Shown here in pieces: positions 10,931 to 21,539 of a DNA stretch of 64,000 bases. A model generated the notes under the pieces. That model worked only from the letters and a program-made list of their open reading frames with translations. It was not told the origin of the DNA and did not search any database. The position numbers and the translations under genes are program-made. Where the stretch lies: assembly GCA_963576475.1 (NCBI GenBank), contig OY754969.1, positions 23,519,716-23,583,715 on the forward strand. Direction: 5' to 3'. The stretch is from Molanna angustata. Its lineage: Eukaryota; Arthropoda; Insecta; Trichoptera; Molannidae. Position 1 is the first letter of the stretch. Each line of letters opens with the position of its first letter.

Positions 10931-12590
10931 ATTTAAACATATGATCAAAAATACACAGTAAACATTAAATTGGCACAAAGCACTATTTTAGGGGTGAATT
11001 GCCTAATACAAACAGTGAAGAGATCGGCTCTTAATGTGGACTCCTTGGATGATGTTATCATTTCCGGTTTGGTTCGGGAATTAATTATTCCATCAAAACC
11101 TTGGTAAAAATGAACTCATTCGAATAATTCGTGATAATTATAATAGCCGTTGACTAACTTAGAATATACAACATTTCATTTCACTTAAAATATACAAAAA
11201 AGTGTTTCTTGTTACAATGCATTATTTTGTGTTTTTGTAAATGTTAACCAGTTATTGGTATTTCCGATGTAAATTTCTTTAGGTTTGTATAAAAAACTGT
11301 TAGTTTCACACAAATAAGTAAGTAATACGATCGAAATGAAAAAAATAAGTCTTTAATAATCGTCGCAATAGAAATTCCTAAATTGAAGTAAAACTAAGTA
11401 TAACAGTATAATATTGAAAATGTGTGTGTGCATAGTAATATAATTAAGTTACAGCACGCGCTCTAGAATAGTCTACAAGAGAGGAAAATTACTTCACGAA
11501 GATAATATATAGGTATAAACCTACTTTCATACAATAAATTATGCACTACAATGGGGTTGTGTATTGTGTCATGCCCGTGGGATAAGTTTAGTGTTGAACT
11601 CGAAAATGGGTCATCCAAGTTAAAATCTGTGAGATATTATGTTACAAATCTTAATATTCTTCTGGATTCCTTTAAGATGGAACTGGAGAAAGGATGAAAA
11701 ACTTTTCCTAGCTATATATATACGTAATTCTTAGATTCATTTTATCAGCCATGTCTCTACTAGGATAGCAGAGAAATCCGAGAGGCACACATCTCTATCC
11801 ATCTCTATAACAATTATTCGTCATGCACCGTCTCACCAATAATCATCATCCATCGTTCTGTTCCAAACTGTAAAAACACTACTTCTGAAAAACTTCATTT
11901 ATACTATGAATTGGCTTTGAAAATTCATCACAATGGAGACGTGCATATAAATACTATGTATTTTTTTTAATATGAAAGGTATGAATCGTACAATTTTAAT
12001 TAATTGTTATAAAATGTCAACCAATACAATACTAAGAAACGTTAAGTAAAAATTAACTAAGCTTGGAAATAATTAATAAATCATAATAAATTACCCATTT
12101 TATTATCCGATAAATTATAAGCAATGAGTACCTATAATAAATTAAGTTGTATATTTCTTAAAACCCTGCTATTCGACGAATCTATTAGTTTTATGTTTGA
12201 GTAAGAAATTTAGCATTAACAAAGTTGGTATCGTAGGACTAGTAAACAAAGAAGTATGAGTTAAGAGGTTTCGAATAAACTTTTTTTGGATTGCTTTTCA
12301 CGGCAGACTTTACTTAAGTAATAAAATTTTATGATGCCACACGAAACAGCAAGCCAAAGGTAAAAATATTACCAAACTTAGTATTATCGTTATTAACGAA
12401 TATTCAATACATAATTTCAGCGTGTAATTTTTACAGTTTCTAGAGAAACCATACCGAAGGTAGAATGGAGATAACGTACAGAATATATACAAAAAATGTT
12501 GAAAAGTGAAACTTATACATTAATTTTTGACTTTGTTAAATAGAATATTATTTTTAAAAACTCGTAAAATAATTGTTTGACACATAAGAC
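10931..12590. other. No recognisable gene
   Basis: A+T-rich DNA. No open frame over 60 codons has a family signature, and no tandem or inverted repeat stands out. Confidence 0.45.
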
Positions 12591-12597
12591 TTTAATA

Positions 12598-12649
12598 ACT
12601 TGGTGTCTTATTATGCCTCGTAAGAAAGAGGCATAATAAGACACCAAGT
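12598..12649. repeat. Perfect 22-bp inverted repeat (hairpin, 8-nt loop)
   Basis: The left arm 12598-12619 and right arm 12628-12649 are exact reverse complements (core GGCATAATAAGACACC), separated by GTAAGAAA. The hairpin size suits a transcribed stem-loop, but perfect pairing is more typical of a recent palindromic duplication or a small MITE than of an animal pre-miRNA, which usually has bulges. I see no target-site duplication. Confidence 0.85.
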
Positions 12650-12974
12650 CTTCACTTATTCTTCTCAGAAATCTTCACAGATTTTAAAGGATGTTTTATA
12701 TAATATGTACACTTTTTCAAAATATTAAAAAAAAAATATATATCACGTTCAAAGCACCGCACTACGAAAAATTAGACGCCATAATAATAGTATCAAATTT
12801 TAAAGTGAGATAGGAAAATAATATGTAGTTACCCGACTGTCATTATATTAACATTTTTTTAAAAATTAAAATGCATTTGTATGTGTGTCTCATTTTATAG
12901 ACCATTGATGAAAAAAAAATACGACCCATAATAGTTAATATAATTATGTGAGGAAAAATATTTTTTGATATTGA

Positions 12975-13133
12975 ACTGGCAACATATCTTACTTTACAGT
13001 TGAAATCGCTAATTTGCGACTGTGGAACGATCTTCCGAATTCTGCGTTTCCACCTTCTTACAACTCGGGTCTTTTTAAAATCCGAAATGATATTTTTCTG
13101 AGCAGATTCCAAACCCTCCCCAATGCTACGTAG
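12975..13133 (+). pseudogene. LINE reverse transcriptase C-terminal remnant (RLWNDLP type)
   Basis: The frame reads YFTVEIANLRLWNDLPNSAF followed by YNSGLFKIRNDIFLSRF and a stop. It matches the C-terminal end of insect non-LTR retrotransposon proteins (F....A..LWN.LP.S.FP..YN...FK.R....L). It is opened on the left by a stop at 12972, so only the final 52 codons or so are readable. The overlapping 89-codon minus-strand frame is its shadow. Confidence 0.8.
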
Positions 13134-13655
13134 TGTGCTTGTTCGAAAGAGTATTGTGGATGTTGGCTAGTAGTGTTATCGACTGGTGTTTATTTTTGCA
13201 AGCTTGCACTGTGATGAACGTGTAGGACGGATTCGTTATCTAGTCCACGGTTCACGAAGGCTCACATTACGAAATTCCTAAACATCTACACTGTTCCCAC
13301 TATAGGTATATATCACGTAGGGGTCACCACTGTGGATGTGAAGGTCGGTACCTATAGTAGGACGTTATGAAAACTGCTGGTGTTCGATAACATGAGCTTT
13401 ATTAAATGTGACTAGCCCGAAGAATGCTAAATGAGAACTGAATCAGGTTGTGAACCAAATCCTTATAGCTGGTGTCCCCTACGTAGCCTTGTTAAAAAAA
13501 CAACTTAACCGAGCAAGGGGTTTTTACCATTTACTTTCTAAATATTGTTCTTCGATTGTTGTATTACATGATTGTCAACTTTAAAAAAAAATAATAAAAA
13601 TTGAATTAAGTAATTTTCTTGTAGGTACCTCGAAATTATTTAGATTTTCATAGAG
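13134..13655. other. Possible LINE 3' UTR, otherwise unassigned
   Basis: This is somewhat GC-richer than its surroundings directly after the LINE stop codon, with short inverted words (CACTATAGGTA / TACCTATAGTAGG) at about 13298-13356. It may be the 3' UTR of the 12975-13133 element. No poly-A or short-repeat tail is clear. Confidence 0.35.
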
Positions 13656-13925
13656 TTTATCAAGCATTGGATTTTTTTTCTCCTGTAAGGAGTCACTATA
13701 ATATTCCGACAATATACATACACATTGGTACAAGAAAGTCAAAAAGCTAAAAATAAACCTCTAATTCGTTAAAAGATGGCGTTATAAAAAATAGTTTCTT
13801 TGTCACTTCATAGATGTCGATGGTGTTTCAGCCTATTTTCAAACGAAAAGATTTTCATGACGAACATAATATAGAACTTTAAAAAAAGGGAACTCGATAA
13901 GAAGGCATAATTGGTGAATGTTTCG
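13655..13925. repeat. Second copy of the 'CTCCCGACAGG/GCCATCTATG' dispersed repeat, rearranged
   Basis: 'GCATTGGA' plus a T-run and CTCCTGTAAGGAGTC, the CATAGATGTCGATGG block and GGCGTTATAA are reverse complements of blocks at 8.04-8.3 kb. The later 'gaaggcataattggtgaa' is in direct orientation. The copy therefore contains an inversion or two fused fragments. Confidence 0.5.
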
Positions 13926-14430
13926 CAAGAGCTTAAAGTGTTCACGTAAACCAGTCGATGACAGATCGTATCCCCGTGCATTAAGTTACTGGTTCTCTTA
14001 TAATATTCTAAATTTGTCTCCTTTGAGATTTAAAAAAAATGTCATTAAATGTCAAAAGACTTTTATTTATATAGTTTTCTAGCCACTCAATCGATAAGGT
14101 CACCCTCAGGGTCGAAATAAATTAAATTTATAATTATTGAAATTTCAAAATATATTTGTAGGGGTCAATTAAACATTTTTTTTCCTCAGCACTTAGGCTG
14201 GGTTGTTTCAAATATCCGTAATAGTATGGTTAAAATACTTTGATGTCATAAAATTGTTCAAAATTGAGTCGTTTGATGGCATTAGATTTCAATGAAACAA
14301 CTAAAAGTTTTGAAGAATTTTACTAAATGAAAGTATTTTAACTATACTTTTACTATAATCGTTGTTCGAGAAACACAGCATTTGGATTAAATTATATATT
14401 TTGACAGTCTCAAGTAAATTTGATAGATCG
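13926..14430. other. No recognisable gene
   Basis: A+T-rich spacer before the next LINE remnant. Nothing identified. Confidence 0.4.
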
Positions 14431-14437
14431 TGTATGA

Positions 14438-14820
14438 TGTCAGCTTTGTGATAACCCTGAACAGACTTCTGAGCATATCCTATGGGAATGCACTAACTTC
14501 TCCGTGTCAACTTTCCGACGAGAACTCTACGACGATGTCCGAGGGAATTTCTTTGGAACCATTGGACATGCGGACCTTGTAGCCAACAACTTTAGGGCTT
14601 TCAAGAATTTCAGTCTTAAATTCGGTGCACTATTATCTTCACTATCACTGAGCAGTGAGACAGTTGTTTCCACATGATTAGCTCTCTTTGGCACATTAAG
14701 GGCAGTGTCTGCAAGGTTTTAGAGTTCTCCGGACTCTTCGAATGTTCTTTATGTGTTCATTCAGAGTTTTGCAAGAGGCCGTTATTAGTCCCCATAAGCA
14801 GAACGGGTGGTGGTGGGGGA
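14438..14820 (+). pseudogene. R1/I-like LINE C-terminal fragment with Cys/His cluster and 3' UTR
   Basis: The open frame 14438-14677 encodes CQLC, then SEHILWECTNF, then GTIGHADLV and FRAFKNF before a stop. The C-x2-C...H-x4-C arrangement is the terminal nucleic-acid-binding cluster of LINEs that carry an RNase H domain. The following 140 bp end in CCCCATAAGCAGAACGGG and a (TGG)n-like run. A second copy lies inverted at 17309-17830 with the same end sequence, so the 3' boundary is well supported. A stop precedes the first codon, so only the tail is preserved. Confidence 0.8.
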
Positions 14821-15426
14821 ATAACAAATCGTGTATGATTGATTCAAAATTAAAGCGAAATAATTTAAAAGTAGGTATGTATTTGTTTATACAATTTAAT
14901 TTTGAAATATTCAATGACGTTCGACGAGTATGTAAGTTCATTAATTGGCGCTCATAAATCAAACCATTAAAAAAACATCGCTTATACGTAATATCGCTCG
15001 TGTGACTGCTGTGCTGCGTTCAGTTGGATGCAAAATTCCCTCGGTAAGCGATATCGAGCCAAAAAGGATGGCCAAAATTTATAAAACTATGCTCGCGTCT
15101 CGCTCTGGCGCCGTGCGCCGCCATTAACGAAAGAGAAAGACGCGGGATTTGGAAATGTTAATTTAAAATACCCGATGCCATACATCAAAATGTCATCCCG
15201 GCAAAGTCCGAAGCGACACAGAGAGTGACGTCATAAATTATCGGGCGAAACGGCTGGAACCAACTAGGTACTGACTGCTACAAAATGAGGTTCACTATTG
15301 TGCACTATTACATACACTATATACACAGCATATATTATCTACTCATACATACATTAATGACCATACAGTCTAGGAGATATTGATATTTTCCAGTGAGGTT
15401 TCAAAGAGGCTCTATAATCATAAATA
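14821..15426. other. Unassigned, includes a GC-richer islet
   Basis: From about 14990 to 15260 the DNA is clearly less A+T-rich. It includes a 60-codon frame ending RSGAVRRH at 15127 and a palindromic TGACGTCA (CREB/ATF-type word) near 15227. I recognise no protein family. It could be an exon fragment, promoter or conserved element of a host gene. Confidence 0.35.
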
Positions 15427-15463
15427 TTTCTCGGGCAATTAACAGGTACTATATCAAATATTT

Positions 15464-15647
15464 TGGGACGAAGAAAAGTTGGAAGGTCGAAGCTTCGATG
15501 GCTGGACGGAGTGGTGAAGGATGCGAACAGCATCGGCGTCCATAACTGGCGCAATGCGTCGCAGGATCGACAGTCATGGAGGCGTGCTCTGCAGGAGGCT
15601 AAGACCCGACCTGGGTTGTGGAGCCACAGATGATGATGATAATGATG
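15464..15647 (+). mobile_element. 5'-truncated RTE-like LINE insertion with 13-bp target duplication
   Basis: The readable frame to 15633 gives GRRKVGRSKLRWLDGV, then GVHNWRNASQDRQSWRRAL, EAKTR and a stop. It is the classic C-terminus of insect RTE-like endonuclease/RT proteins (GRP..RW.D.V..D....G...W...A.DR..W). The stop is followed by (TGA)n-like repeats. Exact direct repeats ATATCAAATATTT flank it (15451-15463 and 15648-15660). This is a textbook target-primed, 5'-truncated insertion into a SINE. Confidence 0.9.
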
Positions 15648-15676
15648 ATATCAAATATTTATTTAACATCCAATAA

Positions 15677-15781
15677 TGATGAATCATGTTTCAGCGTGAT
15701 GGAAGACCGGAAAAAGATATTGAAAGGAGAATAACGGCAGGTAATAGATCTTGTTATGGATGACCCGTTATGGTATGGTAC
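15677..15781 (+). pseudogene. Internal RTE-like RT scrap in the same SINE
   Basis: One frame reads QRDGRPEKDIERRITAGNRS. It resembles the I..RI..GN....L segment that lies upstream of the YG.E.W.L motif in RTE-like proteins. It is bordered by CCAATAA (15670-15676 and 15782-15788), which may be a target duplication. An internal fragment without its 3' tail is odd for normal retrotransposition. Confidence 0.5.
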
Positions 15782-15804
15782 CCAATAACAAGTTGCCACA
15801 TTCT

Positions 15805-16830
15805 GCTGACAATAAGATGTTTACAAAATTCTAAACCTACTTAAATTGACCCAAAATTGAACCGAATGTTGGCTCAAAACCGAAAAAAGCAATACTTACT
15901 TGTATTTTATTTAACAAAAAATTATCGTAAAATACGCGGTAAACAGATACCTACATAAGTGTTTAAATTCAACATAATATATGTAGTTACGCAATAAATA
16001 ATTTTGTTTTATCGAAAAAACAATAATATGTCAAAAAGATCTTTCTACTTATTACACAATTGAAGACATGATTTGATAACTTGTTGATAGTAGAATTATT
16101 TGGGTATAGATAATTGAATCTGACATATTATATGTATACAAAAGAAAGACACTAATTTTTTTTCTCACAAATTGACCGGTCGTAGGTGTACCACACCACT
16201 AGACTGATGTAAGTAGATCTTTCAGGAAACTGACATAATTAAATATCTGATTTATGTGCGAGTTTAAAACATTTCACATAACGTCCGCGGATGGAAGACA
16301 CATCGTTTTGATGTCATTTTAAATTGCCTAATAAAAATTAATGATTTGAACTTTGCCAAAGAGAGACATTCATAGTGTTTCGGATTTTTCTCAGATGTTT
16401 CAAATAAAATACCTACTTAAAGAAAATAAAAAGCATCAGATCTTTTATATCATTGATTTTTCATTATACATGCAGCTAATGACTTTGATTAATTATGAAT
16501 AAATACGCCCTAAGATCGCCAGATATTTTTCTTAACAAAGCAGGTATTATTTAGGTCTCAATGCCGTTTCGTCTCTCTTTACCTACTATCAGAATCAGAT
16601 TGGTGGTCTTATTGTCGAGACAACGCTGCGTGCAATTCACAATTCATAATCACGAGATTTTTAAATACAGGTAATAAGTATTTGACATCTAAAAAGAGTT
16701 GCATAATTTATATTACTAACTTTTATTGTTGTTGAGGCACGACAACATTTTTATTGCATTGCTTACCAAGAAATGCTTACACAAAAACTTACATTAACAT
16801 GAAAACCAACGGCAAAGATATATAAGACAG
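15805..16830. other. No recognisable gene
   Basis: A+T-rich with no open frame or repeat that I can assign. Confidence 0.45.
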
Positions 16831-16832
16831 CC

Positions 16833-17200
16833 CGGCTATGCTCTACGATTCAGAATGCTGGATCATGAAGAAAAATATGAGCAAAAGATTCACACAGCAA
16901 AACTGAAGATATCGGAGGTAGTTTCGGGGTCGCGTCTATTCCGGAGAAACTAAAGGAGACCAGAGTCTTATGGTAAGGTCACATGACAGGACGAAATGAC
17001 GACCACGTGGAAAATCTCGCACTGGACATACTCACTCAGTTCAGAACTAGAGGCCGTCCACAGGACACCTGGTGGACAAATATTGAGAGGGAGCTGAGGA
17101 AGGAGCAACTTACCAGAGGGATAGCGAAAGATCGAAAAGTCTGGTGATTGAGTACCAGAAGGGTCGACCCCAGATGAACAGGGAAGATGCAAGGAAGAAG
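16833..17200 (+). pseudogene. RTE-like LINE C-terminal remnant, frameshifted
   Basis: An initial frame gives PAMLYDSECWIMKKN, the YG.E.W...K segment. After frameshifts the next readable frame gives GHMTGRNDDHVENLALDIL, RTRGRPQDTW, RELRKEQL and a terminal KVW. These are, in order, the post-core motifs of RTE-like endonuclease/RT proteins (GH..R...., RGRP...W). At least two frameshifts and stops separate the parts. The open frames at 16968-17192 (-) and 17144-17428 (+) are shadows. Confidence 0.8.
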
Positions 17201-17308
17201 AAGAAGCTTACCAAGAAAAGATACCTATATATATTTTTTCTCCACTATCGTGTTGCAATATCTATGCAATTATTTGTCGAATACATTCATTTCAATATTT
17301 CGCTACTT

Positions 17309-17830
17309 CCACCACCACCCGCTCCGCGTATGGGGACTGTCAACGGCCACTTTGAAGAACGCTGGAATGAACGACAAAAAAAAACAATGCATGGCACGGA
17401 GAGTAACTCATGGAGTCCCCTTGATTAGCAATCTCGGCACCGTGGTGCAAAAATAACAATCAGCAAGCGCAAGTCGAGATTCACACTTGCGGACTGTCGA
17501 CGACTTCAGATCCATATATGTATACAGGGCATCAGATAAGTGACCAAGATCTCTGGAAACAAACAACTCAGTGGGAATCTTCGGATAATAAGGCACCGTA
17601 TCTAGGGCAAAATCGTTTGAAGGCTTTATAATTGTTTTTTTGTGATCACTAAATCGGCATGTCCAATGCGACCTTGAAGAGGCCCATGGACACGAGGTGC
17701 TCTGATCTGTAAGAGAACACAATTGGGTGGGAACACTCCCAAAGGATGTGATCCGAGTTTGGTCCGGACATTGACAAAACTGACATGAGGAAGAGTGAGC
17801 AATGTTGAAGCGACGAAGATAGCTTTTAAA
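17309..17830 (-). pseudogene. Second R1/I-like LINE 3' fragment, inverted relative to the first
   Basis: Minus-strand reading gives a CQFC pair, then (after a frameshift) SDHILWECSHP, then in another frame RIGHADLV. It is homologous to 14438-14677. The 3' UTR ends with CCCCATACGCGGAGCGGG and the GGTGGTGG run, matching the 14820 end. Several frameshifts show that it is old. The two copies face each other about 2.5 kb apart. Confidence 0.75.
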
Positions 17831-18480
17831 GTTACCCTGCCTTCATTTCAACATATCAATTTCTATTCAGTTCAGTTTTAAATAAAACAGGGTATCTCAC
17901 AGAGTAGGCAGAGATAACCGAATGCCACATGTTTGTATTGTATCAATATGTATGCATCATTTCTTACGTTTCTCTCCTTCAGAATATTGTTCGTCATCGT
18001 ATCATGTTTTGCACAACCTTTTCTATTTTGTTTCATTCCTGTTTGCTTTTAATATTTTCTTCGTCAGGCGTTCTTTATTAATTCTTCCCAAGTGACCAAA
18101 TCCTAATGATATCTTTCATATTCTTTATCTAAAATATTATCGCAATCAATTTAAAATATAATGGACTGAAATATAAGATTTAGAGTAGGTATACTCCGCA
18201 TAATATTATTTTTATAAGATGTTATTAATTAGCCGCATGAAATATATTCTGCTTCGCTAGAACGGTTATGTTGTGGGACTGGATAAAGATAAAAGAAACT
18301 GGTGATGATTAATGTTAACCAACGCGAGATTTCAAGATCATTTTAGCATTAATGCTTCGACTTACATTCTATGGATGCTGATTAGTGTATTCCAGAAAAT
18401 GTTGCTCACCTGAAACAAAAATAAAAAATATATTAAAATAACATAATTTAATCCACAAATGATTAGATGAACGGTATCAC
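17831..18480. other. No recognisable gene
   Basis: A+T-rich DNA between two minus-strand LINE remnants. Nothing assignable. Confidence 0.4.
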
Positions 18481-18741
18481 AATATTCAGTTTTTTTTTAA
18501 GATATTTATTTTTTAATAAAAAGTAATACATTTTTATTTTCCCGCCAAACTGCAAAGCAGTTTTTTGGCAGAGCAGATTCTCTCTTTCACATAATATTAT
18601 AAATTTCACATATAATTATTTCAATAAACTTATCTCAAATATTAAAGATACAGAGACTAAACAAAAATTTGAAAGAAAAAAAATTGAAATTTGAATAATA
18701 TACATTATACCTATAATTAATCAACAATAATAATTCAAAGT

Positions 18742-19359
18742 CTAACGAACGCTTGATTTCAGATACAGATGTTTAAGAGTATTTTTTATAGTTACTATTT
18801 TCGTTTCGTCAGACTTTAAAATATTTCTTATTTTAATCGGCAACGCGTTAATAATATGCGGTACAAGATGTTTCCTGGTACGATCTCCATACACGTTGTT
18901 TGTCTTAGGTACCTGCAGGGCGCGCTCCATCGCCAGCCTTGTTCCATATTTGTGACTTATTACTGTTTTAAAAGATTCATTTTTGTATTCTTCCAAAATG
19001 ATGCACTGTTTTACTTTATTTTGTATTGGGAGTATTTTACATATTTCAAATGATTTTTCATATTGGCTATTACATGATTTTTTTGTATTATTGTCCACCA
19101 ACATTTTCAAGAAATTGATTTGAATTTGTTTAATTTTATTGGTGTGAGTTGGGTACGTTAAGCCGTAACAAGTTAACGCGTAGCTGACGATCGAGTCGAC
19201 CATAGCATAGTACATAGAATACAGTATGGCCCGAGAAACAATCTTAGGTACCTGCAAGGCGCGCTCCATCGCCAGCCTTGTCCCATATATGTGACATTGA
19301 AATAAATAAATAAATAAGTATTTTAAAATGGATTTCCACTCGGTTAACACAAGAATCAT
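18742..19359 (-). pseudogene. Jockey/CR1-like LINE C-terminal region with internal duplication
   Basis: The 205-codon frame contains YYAMVDSIVSYALTCYGL, IQINFLKML, CKILPIQNKV and the late block YGDRTRKHLVPHIINALP. This order is characteristic of the region after the RT core in jockey/CR1-group LINEs. The segment YGTRLAMERALQVPK occurs twice (about residues 25-39 and 138-152, from near-identical DNA at 19243-19295 and 18903-18957). The first copy replaces the expected upstream sequence. The frame stays open through the duplication. There is no catalytic core, so this is a rearranged 3' fragment. Confidence 0.75.
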
Positions 19360-19880
19360 TAATATTAGATAGTATTTTACTTAATTTATCTCTACTGAAA
19401 TAAAAAAAGCCGATTGCTTTTATGCTCAGATAGTGTAATTAATAATTACGTATTTAGAGTACAAATTATGACAGTCACAAATAAATTTAGTTTAATCGAT
19501 CATTTAAAAACAGATATCTTGCTCCAAAAATAATTAATATAATCAATAACGATACACTACCCTCCTCCACGTACAACAATTTCAAGCGTTTGGTAACACT
19601 TTGGATTATGAATAAGGGCAGACAGCGATCGGAAACAGCACTAACAAACATTTTTACTAAATTTGCACACATATATTATATTGAACATCTAAATTATCTT
19701 ACAAATCCAGTAAAAATATATTTTTTTAGTTATGTAATCTTAATAATATACCCTCAATATCTAACCTTTGATTTTTTTTCAGTATTGGACACTGTCACTT
19801 CGTGGTAGAACTCCATAATTAATTAAAACTATGAAAATTTTTTATGTTTAATTTTACGTTCTACTTAAATTTTGTACTAC
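19360..19880. other. Unassigned, A+T-rich
   Basis: Short open frames around 19487-19808 on both strands show no family motif. The DNA may belong to the 3' UTR of the LINE whose tail is at 19.98 kb. Confidence 0.35.
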
Positions 19881-19999
19881 CTCAGAACAGGCATTCAGCC
19901 TAGTGAGATTGTAAAATTTCAATATTTTTATTATGTATACTTTTTATGAAATGTACTGTATTGAAATATGTAAATAAAATAAAAATAAAAAATAAATCA
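19881..19999 (+). repeat. Probable LINE 3' tail ending in (AAATA)n
   Basis: 'cattcagcctagtgagattg' is followed by T-rich sequence, TGTACTGTATTG and AAATAAAATAAAAATAAA. This looks like other jockey/CR1 3' tails in the window. No coding part is readable. Confidence 0.4.
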
Positions 20000-20760
20000 A
20001 AAGATAAACAAAAATGACATCTTTCATCAAAGCATACACCTATATCAAGGTCATGTTGTCATGGTATGTATTATGTAAGAAAGATATTCTTATCAAAATA
20101 AATGAATTTCTAAAGCATTTAGGTATTAATCAATTAAAATAAATAAATTTGGAACACACAAAAATAATTTTGTTTGAATATCGGGATTTGATAATATAAA
20201 AATGTCAATGCGTGAGAAAATACCCCATTGACACAAGTTATAAAAACAGCACATGTTTAATCGGGAGGTCGCTACAAAAATACCCAAAAAGTTATCAAAT
20301 TAATACGGAACATTTATGGAAAACGTGAAGGTTATTATTTCGAATAAGTAAATATCTGATATGGCTCGTTTTCCTTGGGGCCCTTCACAGACGTACATAT
20401 ATATGTGTACCTACATACCTACACCTCACCTGAAAACATATCTTGTTTATGCATTCCATATGCTTCAAACATAATATACAAAAGCCTTTCATCTCATCCA
20501 CGATCCCTTTGACCTCCAATAAAATTTGAATATTAGATATTATTCCTCCCACCTCTCGCCATCACTTCCTTCGCCCCTGCAAATATCCTACATGGCCAAA
20601 ACGTTTTTATCTCTCGTCCGAAATATTCTGGCGGTACTGACAGTTATATAATATTTGGCGTATTTCAACAGATAAAACAAACATCACCGTTTAATATATT
20701 TTAAATCCGCGTTAACTCTTCATATGTGATGTGTACCAATGTATCACGAACGGCTTTTGT
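20000..20760. other. No recognisable gene
   Basis: A+T-rich. A C-rich pyrimidine patch at about 20500-20640 holds no open frame. Confidence 0.4.
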
Positions 20761-20766
20761 TGAACA

Positions 20767-21153
20767 ATGCGTTGGAAGAAGTATACGGTGCAATGGATAT
20801 GTACAATATTGTCATATTTATTATACAATATTACTACGCTACTTTACTACGCTAAGCATCAACATCTGTTGATACCACTATCACATCAAATTTCAACAAG
20901 ATGCCGTAATCGAGGGTATTACAAGGTGCCCAGGTCCAGAACAGAATTTGCACATAGGCATTTCTCATTTTTGGCACCCAGGCTGTTTAATACAGTTCAA
21001 GATAAAAATTTTAACCTTGGTAATACTGCACTTAAAGAGTTGTTAAGGGACTGGTTGCTAAAAATGGGAAGAAGGGAAACTGCTTACCTATGTCCCTACC
21101 TAGTACACATGAACATGTGTGTGTGTGCGTGTGTGTGTGTGTGTGTGATATAA
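20767..21153 (+). pseudogene. Jockey-like LINE C-terminal remnant
   Basis: The frame's middle encodes HQISTRCRNRGYYKVPRSRT, then FAHRHFSFLAPRLFNTV and ALKELLRDWLLK. This is the R.R....Y.VPR.RT..G.R.F.F..P..FN.. signature near the end of jockey/CR1-group proteins. The first 40 residues or so are hydrophobic and not recognisable, and probably lie outside the element. The reading runs into a (GT)n tract at 21118-21148 and stops. Confidence 0.7.
21118..21148 (+). repeat. (GT)n microsatellite
   Basis: An imperfect run of TGTG units interrupted by GC, directly after the LINE fragment. Confidence 0.8.
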
Positions 21154-21480
21154 CTGTAAAAAAAAATGTTTTTATTTATTGTTTCATATATTTTTGTTTC
21201 GATACATATAAATCATGTTGCTATATAAAATACGCATTTTCATGGAAACTGTACGAAATACGATGAAAATATTGTATATAGTTGTATGTATTGATGCGAT
21301 TGTGAAATATTCCACCTCGGTACAGGCAAAGTCTGGTGAGGTGGATATATAATGATACGTAAAAAATGATATTGTTAATTTTTATAAATAAATAAATAAA
21401 TTTAGTGTCCCATCGCAAAGGTAAAACATTCAACTAATGTTTGATTGTTCGGTAGTTTATAATCAATAAAAAAAAATAAT

Positions 21481-21532
21481 GCGTGTTAAATATTATTTGA
21501 CATAGCACCTGTAAGTTGCCCGAGAAGATACA
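21481..21532 (+). repeat. SINE 3' end fragment
   Basis: GCGTGTTAAATATTATTTGA, CATAGCACCTGTAAGTT and GCCCGAGAAG match, in the sense orientation, the last 50 bases or so of the SINE at 9232-9479. The head and body are missing. Confidence 0.65.
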
Positions 21533-21539
21533 TATATAA

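Larger units (their letters stand above)
15427..15804 (-). mobile_element. SINE tail fragment broken by two LINE-derived insertions
   Basis: The body and tail of the SINE seen at 9232-9479 can be followed in three pieces: 15427-15463, about 15661-15676 and 15782-15804. The breaks are a 184-bp LINE insert with a 13-bp target duplication and a second insert bordered by CCAATAA. The tRNA-like head is absent. Confidence 0.7.

Noticed and set aside
13290..13360. MITE with CACTATAGGTA inverted ends
   Set aside because: The inverted words are short and imperfect, with no target duplication, and lie inside a probable LINE 3' UTR.
14742..14957. 71-codon plus-strand frame after the LINE relic
   Set aside because: It lies in the LINE 3' UTR and the adjacent spacer, and overlaps an equally open minus-strand frame.
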